Shown here in pieces: positions 17,351 to 26,767 of a stretch of DNA of 64,000 nucleotides (positions are counted from its first letter, which is position 1; the number at the start of each line of letters is the position of its first letter). Below the pieces are notes generated by a model that saw only the letters and a program-made list of their open reading frames with translations, ran no database searches and was not told the DNA's origin. A program made the position numbers and the translations under genes. The DNA comes from Pseudobacteroides cellulosolvens ATCC 35603 = DSM 2933 (lineage in GTDB: Bacteria; Bacillota; Clostridia; Acetivibrionales; DSM-2933): contig NZ_LGTC01000001.1 of the NCBI RefSeq assembly GCF_001262605.1, positions 2,865,001 to 2,929,000 of the forward strand, in the 5' to 3' direction.

Positions 17351-18586
17351 ATGGATAATATCAAATTTTTACCCGGACAAATTGTTGAGATAACTACAAA
17401 TTCAGGTAATGTTTGTGACATCTATGAAAGCAAACTCCTGTCAATGGATCAGAACTACCTTGAAATTGCCCAACCTAATAAGAACGGAGTGTTTTCTCCC
17501 ATACCAACTGGATATGATTTAAGTCTCAAAGCAAATACTCCATATGGGCTATTACAATTTAATTCAAGGGTTGTTGGTAAAAATCCCGAAAAACAGTCTC
17601 TCTTTATTAGCCTTCCCCAAGACTTGACAAGTGCCATTGATACAGCTATAGGCTCTGATACCGTGATGAAAAAGGCATGCAAGTTTGTGACTATAACGAG
17701 CGGAAAAGGCGGTGCAGGAAAATCTTGCTTTACCATCAACTATGCAATAGCACTTGCTAAGAGAAATAAAAAGGTAGTAATACTTGATGCAGATTTAGGA
17801 ATGGCTAATATTGATGTTCTGCTTAAGTTATCACCAGTTTATAACCTCACGGATGTTATAAAGGGTACAAAAAACCTTGAGGAAATTATAATTGATGGTC
17901 CCGGTGATATAAAGGTGATACCTGGAGGTAACGGTCTTTTTGAGCTTTCCAGCTTAAATCCTCATCAAATTGAAAAAATTACCGCAGGTCTCTCGGCTCT
18001 TGAAAATAGCTTTGATTATGTTTTGATAGACACGAGTGCTGGTCTTTCAAGAATTTTAAACGATCTGGTTATGTGTACCCATGAAACAATACTTGTTACA
18101 ACACCTGAGCCCCATGCTATATCAGATACCTTTTCCATTCTCAAGGTTCTGTTATCCAAACATCGCTGCTTAAATCTTAAGCTTATAGTAAACAAATGTG
18201 AAGATGCTAAAGAAGGCGAATCTGTTATAAAGAGAATTTCCGGCGTTGTAAGCAGATTTCCGAATTGCACATTCTCCCCGTTAGGATACATACCGGAAAG
18301 TATTTTTGTCAGCAAATCGGTTAAGCAGCAATCATCATTTTTGCTTTCATATCCGGACACAGATGTTTCAGAATCTTTAGAATCAATAGTTGATGTTGAG
18401 CTGGGTGTACCTCGTAAATTAAAGGTTGTAGTGAAAGACAAGGAACAGGAGCAGGAAGATGAAAATGTTCTTTCAAAAGTATTTGGAGTTGAGAAGCATA
18501 ACCCTCTAAAACCTTTCCTTCCTATTCGCGAAGGCTCAGGATCAACATTCGTCAGCAAGCTAAAGGATTTGTTTAATAAAAACTGA
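17351..18586 (+). CDS. YcgR-N-like domain fused to a FlhG/MinD-type ATPase
   Basis: 411 residues from the ATG at 17351, which follows GAGAGG; an upstream ATG at 17312 has no SD. Residues 1-95 resemble the N-terminal beta-barrel of YcgR/PilZ flagellar-brake proteins (FLPGQIVEITT, then FNSRVVGKNPEKQSLFISLP). From about 110 a deviant Walker A motif (TSGKGGAGKSCFTINYA) opens a MinD/ParA-family ATPase with VILDADLGMANIDVLL and VLIDTSAGLS, close to FlhG, which sets flagellar number. A charged linker precedes the C-terminal tail. No flagellar gene is nearby. A role in motility or polar placement is inferred. Confidence 0.8.
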   Translation: MDNIKFLPGQIVEITTNSGNVCDIYESKLLSMDQNYLEIAQPNKNGVFSPIPTGYDLSLKANTPYGLLQFNSRVVGKNPEKQSLFISLPQDLTSAIDTAIGSDTVMKKACKFVTITSGKGGAGKSCFTINYAIALAKRNKKVVILDADLGMANIDVLLKLSPVYNLTDVIKGTKNLEEIIIDGPGDIKVIPGGNGLFELSSLNPHQIEKITAGLSALENSFDYVLIDTSAGLSRILNDLVMCTHETILVTTPEPHAISDTFSILKVLLSKHRCLNLKLIVNKCEDAKEGESVIKRISGVVSRFPNCTFSPLGYIPESIFVSKSVKQQSSFLLSYPDTDVSESLESIVDVELGVPRKLKVVVKDKEQEQEDENVLSKVFGVEKHNPLKPFLPIREGSGSTFVSKLKDLFNKN

Positions 18587-18623
18587 TTTTGGCTTTTTGT
18601 TAGCTAATTTATAAATAAATTAT

Positions 18624-18657
18624 AAAGCACTGAATATTATTAATCATCCAGTGCTTT
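18624..18657 (+). terminator. Bidirectional terminator
   Basis: AAAGCACTG and CAGTGCTTT form a nine-bp stem; A and T runs on both sides allow it to serve the FlhG-like gene and the convergent kinase gene. Confidence 0.75.
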
Positions 18658-18703
18658 TATTATCTCTTTTAATCATATTAAAATTAATTGATTTTTATAC
18701 TTT

Positions 18704-19255
18704 TCATATAGAACACTCATCATATTCTTTAATGATTATATCCTTAATTTTTTCAACAGTTTCTTCCAACTGATCATTTACCAAAACATACTTGTATGTA
18801 TCCGCCATAGCCTCTTCATGCTCGAAACGGGCAAGCCGTACTTCAATCCGCTCCTCGCCTCTGCCTTTAAGCCTTTCAATAAGCTGCTCCTTGGATTTTG
18901 GCTTTAAGTAAATAGTAACTACATTATTAATTCTCTTAACAAGATTCTGTGTACCATCTACATCTATATCCTTAATGAGAATCTTGTTGCCCTTAAATTT
19001 TTCATTTACTATCTTTTTAGGAGTTCCATAATAAAATCCATGGACTATTTGATGCTCAACAAGTTCATCCTCTTCAATCATTCGCTCAAATTCTTCCTTG
19101 GAGACAAAAATATAAGGCTTTCCTGTCTCCTCCCCTGGTCTCTTTTCCCTTGTTGTCATTGTCGGCATAAGCTCAACATTATTCATATCCCCTAAAATCC
19201 TATTTATAATGGTATTTTTACCTACCCCGGAACTTCCTGATAATATAACCAACAT
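18704..19255 (-). CDS. Guanylate kinase family protein
   Basis: 183 residues. P-loop LSGSSGVGKNTI, followed by PTMTTREKRPGEETGKPYIF, the GMP-binding segment of guanylate kinases, and later KGRGEERIEVRLARFEHE, the lid. Most Gmk proteins have GKG/GKS-T at the P-loop; here it is GKNT. The usual clostridial gmk lies beside rpoZ, which is not in this window, so this may be a paralogue. GAGGGTG stands seven bases before the ATG at 19255. It probably converts GMP to GDP. Confidence 0.8.
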   Translation of the reverse strand: MLVILSGSSGVGKNTIINRILGDMNNVELMPTMTTREKRPGEETGKPYIFVSKEEFERMIEEDELVEHQIVHGFYYGTPKKIVNEKFKGNKILIKDIDVDGTQNLVKRINNVVTIYLKPKSKEQLIERLKGRGEERIEVRLARFEHEEAMADTYKYVLVNDQLEETVEKIKDIIIKEYDECSI

Positions 19256-19516
19256 CACTACACACCCTCACTTTAGCTTTAAATTAATAAAAAACACATC
19301 TTTAATACAACAAAAGCCTCAAAGGATAACTTTAAAGCTCTAATCTATTATATTTTAGAATGCCTAAAAACACAAGGTTTGATGCTTTTTAATTTTAAGT
19401 AAAGTATTTACGCATTTATTAATTTTTTATCCAGCAGTTGGCAATCCGTATACTATTCGACAAATTTTATCTCCGTTAATTTTCAAAACTATAATTTTTT
19501 CAGTCTGTCAAAACTA

Positions 19517-20302
19517 TCATCCTAAAAACAAGCATTTTATAATTGCAAAATATTCTCTTACATGATGATTAGGAATAATATAAATTGGTGTTGCAGCTGC
19601 TAATCCGGTTAGATTCAGCCCTATCCTATCAGCAATTAATTTGGCTCTGAACACATGAAAATCATTACTTACTAAAGCAATTTTTCTATCGGAATTTTTA
19701 TCAATATTATCAATAATTCCAGTAGCATATTTTATGTTTTCGTATGTAGTAGACGATTTCTCTTCTTTTATAAGTATTTTCCTATCTATTCCATTACTTA
19801 ATAGATATTTTTCCATTACATATGCTTCTGTAAATTTCTCATCTGTTCCTTTTCCGCCACATAACACAATTTTTTTTACATCTTTGTTTTTATTTATGTA
19901 TTCAATAGTTTTATCCAACCTATATTTTAGTTCCAAAGAGGGTCTGTCTTCAATAATACCTGCACCAAGAATATAGATATAATCCACATGTTTGGTATTA
20001 TTAAAGATTGCCGCATAACTAATTGTTACTTCCATAACAACAATAAAAATTAATGCTGCCAATATTCCCATATTTACGATCTTATTAATGAAACTTCTGA
20101 TGTAATTGTACATATTAATTCTTAATACACCATGGGCCAGTAGCATTACTCCAAAAATCAAAATGATTTTTAACCCGAAATAAAAACCCCAGCCTAATGA
20201 AAAACCAAATATTACATAAGAAATACCTAACAAGCCTGCAAAAACCAACAGATAATTGTAAAGTATTGTTTTTGAATACTTTTCTTTAGCTTTAGTTCCC
20301 AT
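19517..20302 (-). CDS. YdcF/SanA-type DUF218 membrane protein
   Basis: 261 residues starting at the ATG at 20302 (AAAAGGGG upstream). Four or so hydrophobic helices occupy residues 10-110, followed by a DUF218 domain: YIYILGAGIIEDRPSLELKY, KIVLCGGKGTDEKFTEAYVM, SSTTYENIKYA, and ALVSNDFHVFRAKLIA. In the family this domain is linked to cell-envelope barrier function (SanA, ElyC, YdcF), with no settled biochemistry. It is isolated, with 200-300-base gaps on both sides. Confidence 0.8.
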   Translation of the reverse strand: MGTKAKEKYSKTILYNYLLVFAGLLGISYVIFGFSLGWGFYFGLKIILIFGVMLLAHGVLRINMYNYIRSFINKIVNMGILAALIFIVVMEVTISYAAIFNNTKHVDYIYILGAGIIEDRPSLELKYRLDKTIEYINKNKDVKKIVLCGGKGTDEKFTEAYVMEKYLLSNGIDRKILIKEEKSSTTYENIKYATGIIDNIDKNSDRKIALVSNDFHVFRAKLIADRIGLNLTGLAAATPIYIIPNHHVREYFAIIKCLFLG

Positions 20303-20546
20303 ATTGAGACCCCTTTTTAATAATTCATTGGCTCTCCTCAAGCCTTTGTATTTCTACATTGTAATATTCACATGTTACTTACGTTAAACAATAATGTAAC
20401 AAATATGTAAATTATAATTTTAAACATTAGATTGATGAAGCCCACCTTTTATAAAACTCAACTCTATCTTTATTCACTCTGCCATATGATGTACAGATCT
20501 CAACAGTATTATTCATACCTAAATAACCTCAAATTCAATTAATTTA

Positions 20547-21620
20547 TTATTTCTCTAACTCCATCGATTCTGTATTTTCAACCCATATTGCAAAGTAAGG
20601 TTCTTTATCTTGCTTCTCACCAAGAATAATAAGAAATGGTTTATCGAAAACAAGTGTTTTTGGATTTTCAACATGTGATGAGGATTTGGCCATTTCTACA
20701 GCAGCTTCCGACTTAAGCAAAGCACCGCTTTTACTAAGCTTAAACATAATATCCTGTTTAGCTTCTCTAATGTAGTAATCCCTAAACCCACCATTTTTTA
20801 AATATTTATTTAAAAGTTGATTATATGAATGTTCAATATTAATATTAATATCCGGTATACTTAAATAATCACCAAGCCGAAACGCCTCTCTCTTACCTGT
20901 TTTTATTCTTTTTAGAGCATCTTGCATTGTATCTGATAACTTCTCTTTCGGTTTAACTTTAGCAATATATATATAATCATCTGATTTGCTTTTTAATGAA
21001 ATGATAAAGTCATCATCACTTAAATAATCTATTATTTCAACTTGCTTAATAATATCTTTACGGTGCTTATAAGTAGATGTATTCTTAATGCCAAAGGATT
21101 TTACCTTCTGAGTACTATTTTTTGAATTGAATGTTAGATATGTATCCTCAAAATCCTTATCAAAAATTATTTTTTTATAAAGGTACGCATATGCTAAAAC
21201 AGCTGTAGGATCATCTTCAACATCATCAAATTCTCTAGAAATATCAAACTTTTCTTTAAGTCCTTGATTTATTTTATTTATTATTCCATTTTTAACAAAT
21301 CCCGCTTCTGCAACGTAATTCTTTTCTCCTATATTTCTTCTATCAAAGGAATTTGAATTAAGAGAATTCGCAATCAAAGGCTGGTTGTCAAGCTCAACAG
21401 CTCCCTTTAGCACATCTTGTTTTAATCTATCCCAGGCCATTTGAAAGGAAGAACAATACACAACATTTTTTCCTTCTACAATTTTTTCATCAATTGTCGC
21501 TGCTATATTAGTTTGACCCAATTTCTCAGAACTGACCCTTTCAATCTGTTCATTCCGGCTGCAAGAACATTGGATCATAATACAAATTACCATTAAAATC
21601 AAAATTATTGACCTTTTCAT
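20547..21620 (-). CDS. Hypothetical lipoprotein
   Basis: 357 residues from the ATG at 21620, which has GGAGGGG in front; an upstream ATG would add a sequence without SD. The N-terminus MKRSIILILMVICIMIQCSC is a lipoprotein-type signal with cysteines at about residues 18 and 20, though the lipobox is imperfect. The rest is charged and unfamiliar; it contains DDPTAVLAYAYLYKKIIFD and ends in KEPYFAIWVENTESMELE. It may be a secreted protease-inhibitor-like (serpin) remnant, but I see no reactive-loop signature and make no functional call. Confidence 0.55.
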   Translation of the reverse strand: MKRSIILILMVICIMIQCSCSRNEQIERVSSEKLGQTNIAATIDEKIVEGKNVVYCSSFQMAWDRLKQDVLKGAVELDNQPLIANSLNSNSFDRRNIGEKNYVAEAGFVKNGIINKINQGLKEKFDISREFDDVEDDPTAVLAYAYLYKKIIFDKDFEDTYLTFNSKNSTQKVKSFGIKNTSTYKHRKDIIKQVEIIDYLSDDDFIISLKSKSDDYIYIAKVKPKEKLSDTMQDALKRIKTGKREAFRLGDYLSIPDININIEHSYNQLLNKYLKNGGFRDYYIREAKQDIMFKLSKSGALLKSEAAVEMAKSSSHVENPKTLVFDKPFLIILGEKQDKEPYFAIWVENTESMELEK

Positions 21621-21925
21621 AACCCCTCCAAAGATTTCAGAAATATCATACGCAATAATTCGAAGTTTTGTACCATCTATCAAAGTTACAATACCCCTAC
21701 ATATATAACTAATTTTACTCACTATAACCCCCAGTTTTTGTCACTTAAAAATTATCACTTTTTCTATAAATGGCAAAGCACCTCCTTTATAGTAATATAT
21801 TTATCGATCTCGCTATGTTCTTTCCATGCATCAATTTCTTCTCTACTCATTTTAATTGAACCAGTCATTATCCTTATTAACATATTCAACGAAATAGCAA
21901 TAATATCAAAAAACAAATCTCCAAA
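21621..21925. other. Intergenic region with a possible micro-ORF
   Basis: An AT-rich stretch. On the minus strand a 33-codon ORF ends near 21773 (it includes MSREEIDAWKEHSEIDKYIT); it has no good SD and may be a gene remnant. Nothing else is seen. Confidence 0.35.
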
Positions 21926-22579
21926 CTACATAATACTTATCATAAAATCATAGTTAATCTCGCAAATACTATTAACTATTGTAGAAGCACTAGATAAATC
22001 TTGTAAGCCGGAATTTAAATTAGCATATCCAATACATCTCATTCCTGCAGACAAAGCAGCTTTTACTCCGTTTGTAGAATCCTCAATAACTATACATTCT
22101 TGTGGATTAACTTTTAACATTTCTGCAGTTATTAAAAAAATATCAGGGTAAGGTTTTCCTCTTTGAACTTCTTCACAACTTAATATTACATTAAAACATT
22201 CTCTTATTTTTATCGTTTCTAATATAGTTTCAATAAAAAATCTTGGTGAAGAAGATGCTACTGCTAAAATAATATTGTTCTGCTTTAGTTCATTCAGTAA
22301 TCCTTTAACTCCATCTATTGCTTCTATTTTTGTTTCTTTTAAAAATTCAATTTTAAATTCAGACTGCAACTTCAACAATTCTTCCACACTCGGAACTAAA
22401 TTGTATTTCTCTTTTAAATCCTTCCACATTTCTGGGTTTGGAATTCCAACATAAGAATTTAAAATTTCATCGTTAACATTAAGATTACATTTTTTCAGAA
22501 CCTTTTTATCCACCTCAAAATGAATAGGTTCACTATCTACTATAACACCATCCATATCAAAAATAACAGCTTTTAACAT
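21926..22579 (-). CDS. HAD superfamily phosphatase/phosphomutase
   Basis: 217 residues, subfamily I HAD with an alpha-helical cap. Motif I VIFDMDGVIVDSEP (nucleophile and acid/base Asp), motif II VASSSPRF, motif III Lys in CEEVQRGKPYPDIF, and motif IV IVIEDSTNGVKAA. This pattern is typical of beta-phosphoglucomutase or phosphoglycolate-type phosphatases. Substrate unknown. It lies on the minus strand among other single small genes without clear operon structure. Confidence 0.85.
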   Translation of the reverse strand: MLKAVIFDMDGVIVDSEPIHFEVDKKVLKKCNLNVNDEILNSYVGIPNPEMWKDLKEKYNLVPSVEELLKLQSEFKIEFLKETKIEAIDGVKGLLNELKQNNIILAVASSSPRFFIETILETIKIRECFNVILSCEEVQRGKPYPDIFLITAEMLKVNPQECIVIEDSTNGVKAALSAGMRCIGYANLNSGLQDLSSASTIVNSICEINYDFMISIM

Positions 22580-22694
22580 CTAATTCCCCCTAAAAAGCAA
22601 ATTTCTTGATGGTCGCCGTTTTACTTAACTTTTTTTAATAAACCCATTATTTCAAAAGTTCTTTGGATAACAACCCACGTGTGTGTTTCTTACA

Positions 22695-23321
22695 TTATTT
22701 GGATCTATATAATAGACACTTCCATCCAAATGAAGCTTGTTCTTCGCTTAGCTGCATATCGTCAAAATACTCAAAACCTATATTATCTGCAACTTCATTT
22801 AATCTCATTTTACTATGCAAATAGAAAGGCCTGTTATACTGAACTCCCTCTCTTTCGATTTTACTACGCTCTTCACATATCCCCAATCCTTCTATTACAA
22901 CAATCATAACAAGTCCTTCATGTTTAATGACTTTTTTCATATTACAAAAAACCAGTTCTAATTCTTCATCTCTAATATGTATAATAGATGCTATCGCAAC
23001 AATTCCATCAAAAACGCCAAGTGATTCGTCTAACTTCCTAAAATCCGCTACTTGAAATTTGCATTGAGGATTCCTCTCTCTGGCTATTCTAATAGGTTCA
23101 TCTGAGAAATCAATACCAGTAACTCTTGCTCCCAACTTATACAAACGCATGCTTTCGTAGCCAGCACCACATCCCATGTCTAGCACTCTTGGGTTTGGAT
23201 TTAATAAATCTATAAATCTTTTCAAAGTAGGCAACAAATCTTCATTTGCATACCATTCATCCGCAAACTGCTGTGCAATATCGTTATAAAATTTCTGAAT
23301 TTCCGAATCAGTATTTTCCAT
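22695..23321 (-). CDS. Class I SAM-dependent methyltransferase
   Basis: 208 residues. Motif I is RVLDMGCGAGYESMRL at about 45-60, followed by VTGIDFSDEPIRIARER and FDGIVAIASIIHI. This matches the Methyltransf_11/25 class, which acts on small molecules. The SD AAAGGAG stands before the ATG. The target is unknown. The N-terminus begins ...IQKFYNDIAQQFADEWY, as in many clostridial members. Confidence 0.85.
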   Translation of the reverse strand: MENTDSEIQKFYNDIAQQFADEWYANEDLLPTLKRFIDLLNPNPRVLDMGCGAGYESMRLYKLGARVTGIDFSDEPIRIARERNPQCKFQVADFRKLDESLGVFDGIVAIASIIHIRDEELELVFCNMKKVIKHEGLVMIVVIEGLGICEERSKIEREGVQYNRPFYLHSKMRLNEVADNIGFEYFDDMQLSEEQASFGWKCLLYRSK

Positions 23322-23384
23322 GTCAGCTCCTTTTAAAATAAATCTTTCCTGTAAAAACCTGAAAAACTTCTTTGGCTATATTTA

Positions 23385-23729
23385 TCATTCATTTAATTCA
23401 TATTTATACAAAACACCGTCTGAAAACAAACCCCTGTCTTCACCTTTTATTCCATAGAAATCTCCATAATAGCTAATATCTATTTCTTTTGTTCTTCCAT
23501 CTTTATAATGTAATACCCCATCATATGAACCTTTCCAAACTGCCGGTTCAATAATTTCTATCTTCTTAATATAATGTTTTTCGCCTTTTGACGGTATTTC
23601 AATATAATCTACTTCTGAAGTCAATTTCATACCTTTTACAGTTCTATCAACGTATTTAACAACAAATGGACTTATACAAATAACTAATATTGTTACAAAA
23701 ATCGCTATTAAAGCTTTCTTTTTCCTTAT
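23385..23729 (-). CDS. Small membrane-anchored hypothetical protein, ATA start proposed
   Basis: An 81-residue ORF begins at an ATG at 23630, but that codon has no SD and the frame is open 33 more codons upstream, encoding KKKALIAIFVTILVICISP, a plausible membrane anchor after basic residues. Between the upstream TAG and this stretch there is no ATG, GTG or TTG. An ATA at 23729 lies seven bases after a clear SD (AAGGGGG). This would give 114 residues: one N-terminal helix and an exposed domain with YIEIPSKGEKHYIKKIEII and LHYKDGRTKEIDISYYGDFY. I do not recognise the domain. Confidence 0.55.
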   Translation of the reverse strand: MRKKKALIAIFVTILVICISPFVVKYVDRTVKGMKLTSEVDYIEIPSKGEKHYIKKIEIIEPAVWKGSYDGVLHYKDGRTKEIDISYYGDFYGIKGEDRGLFSDGVLYKYELNE

Positions 23730-23993
23730 GATAATTCCCCCTTGTAAGAACTAATTTCACTTTCATTATAGTCACCTTTGTTACATTAATTTGTGTTAAT
23801 ATGCATCTAATGTATGGTTCAACACACTTCTAAAATAATACGGATAAGGATACAGTGGCCTTAATTAATCCTTACCTTAACAAATACATTTCTTATCTAC
23901 AATAATTCTTTAATCTTCTTAATTCTTTTTGCTTCATTCAATACTTTGGGACTCCAGTCATTATCATCTTTTGATATTATCAATACATTGATT

Positions 23994-24542
23994 CTATAGA
24001 TTTCTGCTAATCCACTCTTCTGCCAGCATCGCATACTGGTAAGCATCATGCCAAATAGGTTCTCCATCTTCTCTTCTTCTAAAGAAAGCCTTCTTTTTAT
24101 GATGGCCCTCTAGACGCATTGACAAACGTTCTAGTAATTTCCATGAGGCTGTATTTTCAGGATTACACATACCAATAATTCGATGTGCATTCAACTCTTC
24201 AAAACCAAATTGCAAAATCCTTTGAGATGCTTCAGTAGCATATCCTTTTCCATAGTATTTGGGATTAAAAATGTATCCTATCTCCCATGTTAAGAAATCC
24301 ACTGGACCAGTTTGGTTAAAATATATATGTCCAATCATCTTATTACTATCCTTAAGGCATACCGCCCAAAAAATATTACTCTGAGAACGTTCTATAGCCT
24401 TCTTCTTACATTCTTCTTCATCACTTTCGTTTTCAGGCTCATATTTCAATACGTCTTTTTGCGACAGGTATTCATATAAATCTTCCCAGTCATCTACCCT
24501 AAAGTTTCTAATAATAAGTCTTTCTGTTTCCATTATTATCAT
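23994..24542 (-). CDS. GNAT acetyltransferase, RimJ/RimL type
   Basis: 182 residues. The N-terminus METERLIIRNFRVDDWEDLY is typical of RimJ/RimL-like N-acetyltransferases; the acetyl-CoA-binding segment is YIFNPKYYGKGYATEASQRI, followed by HRIIGMCNPENTASWKLLER. It transfers an acetyl group from acetyl-CoA to an amine, often a protein N-terminus or an antibiotic; the substrate is unknown. GAGAGG lies nine bases before the ATG at 24542; an internal ATG nine bases later is an alternative. Confidence 0.87.
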   Translation of the reverse strand: MIIMETERLIIRNFRVDDWEDLYEYLSQKDVLKYEPENESDEEECKKKAIERSQSNIFWAVCLKDSNKMIGHIYFNQTGPVDFLTWEIGYIFNPKYYGKGYATEASQRILQFGFEELNAHRIIGMCNPENTASWKLLERLSMRLEGHHKKKAFFRRREDGEPIWHDAYQYAMLAEEWISRNL

Positions 24543-24707
24543 TTTTCATTACCTCTCAAAGTTTCGACCATGTACGCAACTAAATAATTGATCAAAGTCT
24601 CAAAAGCCATGCCTGCTATATGAAGTGCATGGTTATGCATCCTTTTCTGCGTATGCCACAAAAAATCCGCTACATTCCTTAATAAATCCTTTTCTTTAAT
24701 CCAATAA

Positions 24708-25247
24708 TCACATATTTATATAATCTATTTTCCACTCGTTATTTTTAAGCCAGTTATAAAGCTTGTTTGCTTTTATATAGACATGCTTATTATTGCTAGA
24801 AACATCAACTACATCGTCAATATATTTAACATTAATTGAATTATTTTGAACTGTAACATAATATGCAGGAGAAACAATTATTGAACTTTTATTTGTATCC
24901 AAAACACAAAGCTGTGATGGTCCTATGTTTGCAGCAAATATTAAACCTTCCTGAGATTTTGGAATTTCACTTGTATACATTGTAGCATGCTCCAAATATG
25001 TCACTAACTTCGATGCAATTTCTATCTGCCTTTCATAGTTCTCAGGAACCCAAGCATGAGCAGGAGGGCTGTCATCAGCTATATTTATAGACTTTACTAA
25101 AGATGGATTTTTTAAAGTTTTTATTAACAAATTTATAGTCTCATTATCCAAACTTGTTTGTTTTTGATAAATGGAGTTAAAAGCAAAATACCCTCCTACT
25201 CCTAGTAATAGGATTAGTATAATATAAACACTTATTCTTTTAATCAA
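24708..25247 (-). CDS. Hypothetical membrane-anchored or secreted protein
   Basis: 179 residues from a TTG at 25247, six bases after GGGGGG; an ATG 30 bases upstream would put that SD inside the gene. An N-terminal hydrophobic segment (YIILILLLGVGGYFAF) follows basic residues and looks like a signal anchor. The exposed part contains DDSPPAHAWVPENYERQ and ends with WLKNNEWKIDYINM. No family recognised. Confidence 0.55.
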   Translation of the reverse strand: MIKRISVYIILILLLGVGGYFAFNSIYQKQTSLDNETINLLIKTLKNPSLVKSINIADDSPPAHAWVPENYERQIEIASKLVTYLEHATMYTSEIPKSQEGLIFAANIGPSQLCVLDTNKSSIIVSPAYYVTVQNNSINVKYIDDVVDVSSNNKHVYIKANKLYNWLKNNEWKIDYINM

Positions 25248-25755
25248 AATTATCCCCCCATAACAATACAGTGACATGAAACTTTGTATTTATTTCATGT
25301 ATACTTTCTGCTATAATTTTCAGGCAAAATTTTTGTATATAATTATATTATAAATTATTTAAGTGGTAACTATCAATAAACTATGCAAAATCCCCCAAAA
25401 ACTCCAAAAAATCGGCATACTTAATCAATAGTAGTACAAGTTTTACATCTCCTTGGATTGAAGTGATATGCTTATCGTTGGACATAGTATTCAGCCAACT
25501 ACCCAAAATCCGAATTACCTTTGGGGCCTGTCGAGTTTGAGGACTGAAAAAAGAACTGGTATTTGGCGAGTATAGACAATAACCAGGCTGACAGTACAAC
25601 AAAAAACATTATTGTACCTTTACACTCTATATAGGGATAAGGTTTTAATCAAAATCATAACAATATATGTTAATGACTAAGAATTATTCATGTGCAAATA
25701 ATAAATATGCTTATTTTAAAAAAAAATTCACAACTTTTAGGGAGATGGTGGCATT
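25248..25755. other. Long gap before yetF, with a doubtful ORF
   Basis: 508 bases without a confident gene. It holds a 73-codon minus-strand ORF (25381-25602) that has no SD and no recognisable domain; it could be the end of a decayed gene. The yetF ribosome binding site (GGGAGATGG) is at the right edge. Confidence 0.4.
25381..25602 (-). pseudogene. Possible gene remnant
   Basis: 73 codons with segments such as FFSPQTRQAPKVIRILG and LVLLLIKYADFLEFLGDF. The composition looks protein-like rather than random, but there is no SD and I cannot assign a family. It may be the tail of a degraded gene, possibly a transposase. Very uncertain. Confidence 0.2.
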
Positions 25756-26475
25756 ATGTTTCAGGAAGTTCTATATACAAGTGCAAGAATTTTTGTTGCA
25801 TACTTTTTACTATTATCACTTACTCGGATTATGGGTAGGAAGATGATTTCACAAATCACGTTTTTCGATTTTGTTGTGGGAGTAATCGTCGGATCTGTAG
25901 CCGCTAATATATCAGTAAGCCAACAAAACCCTGTTTTGTCTGGTGTTACTGTATTAGTCGTTCTTGCACTAATAACGGTGACAATAGATTCTTCAAATAT
26001 AAAAAGCATTTTCACAAGAAAGTTAACTAATTCAGAACCTGTGACGGTAGTAGAGAACGGAAAGATTATAGCAGAAAATCTAAAAAGAACCCGTCTGCCG
26101 CTAGACAATCTTATGATGCTTTTAAGAGAAAAAAACACGTTTAACATAGCGGATGTGGAATTTGCAATATTTGAAACAGATGGGAAATTATCTGTTCTAA
26201 AGAAATCCCAAAAGCAGCCCATAACACCTTCCGATTTAAATATTTCAACTGCATATGCCGGGTTAACCAAAGATATTATTATAGATGGAAAAGTAATGGA
26301 CGAAAATTTGAAGGATGCAAATTTAGATAGAGAATGGCTCATACAAAAACTCAGGTACAGTAACTTCAATAGTATAGAGGAGGTGTTCTATGCCGGTTTG
26401 GATACATCAGGCAATCTTTATATATCATCCAAAAATAGAACAAAAGAAAAAGAGGGACAGCACGGAATAGAATAA
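25756..26475 (+). CDS. DUF421 membrane protein, YetF family
   Basis: 239 residues. Three N-terminal transmembrane helices (to about residue 80) include RIMGRKMISQITFFDFVVGV, highly typical of the YetF/YcaP family, followed by two small cytoplasmic alpha/beta units with TRLPLDNLMMLLREKNTFNI and FNSIEEVFYAGLDTSGNLYI. Bacillus homologues are linked to spores or stress; biochemical role unknown. The SD GGGAG precedes the ATG by nine to ten bases. It stands alone on the plus strand. Confidence 0.9.
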   Translation: MFQEVLYTSARIFVAYFLLLSLTRIMGRKMISQITFFDFVVGVIVGSVAANISVSQQNPVLSGVTVLVVLALITVTIDSSNIKSIFTRKLTNSEPVTVVENGKIIAENLKRTRLPLDNLMMLLREKNTFNIADVEFAIFETDGKLSVLKKSQKQPITPSDLNISTAYAGLTKDIIIDGKVMDENLKDANLDREWLIQKLRYSNFNSIEEVFYAGLDTSGNLYISSKNRTKEKEGQHGIE

Positions 26476-26587
26476 CCAACTTTACAAATCAACTAAAATC
26501 TTAGTCAGGATACCCTAAATCTAAAGGAGAAGTTTTGGAAAATAGAAACACCAGCATCCGAAAGAACACTGATGTTTCTGAATATGA

Positions 26588-26659
26588 TGCCCCGGATAGG
26601 AATCGAACCCATATCAGTGGAACCGGAATCCACTGTCTTATCCATTAGACTACCGGGAC
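26588..26659 (-). tRNA. tRNA-Arg (CCG)
   Basis: The minus strand folds as a cloverleaf: anticodon stem GTGGA/TCCAC with loop TTCCGGT (anticodon CCG), T arm GGGTTCGATTCC, and acceptor GTCCCGG pairing with CCGGGGC (one G-T pair). No CCA is encoded. Confidence 0.93.
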
Positions 26660-26767
26660 ATTATCCGTATTTACCTTTATATTTCCAAAATCCACTTTAA
26701 TTATATTACCATACATGTTTTTTTAGCACAAGTGGATTATATAAGAAACATTTACAACTAGTTTTAT

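Noticed and set aside
23760..23993. Short minus-strand open frame after the acetyltransferase (KDDNDWSPKVLNEAKRIKK)
   Set aside because: Fewer than 35 codons, no SD and no start; at most a remnant of a lost gene.
26543..26580. Possible terminator AGAAACA / TGTTTCT after yetF
   Set aside because: Short stem, long loop and no T run; too weak to list.
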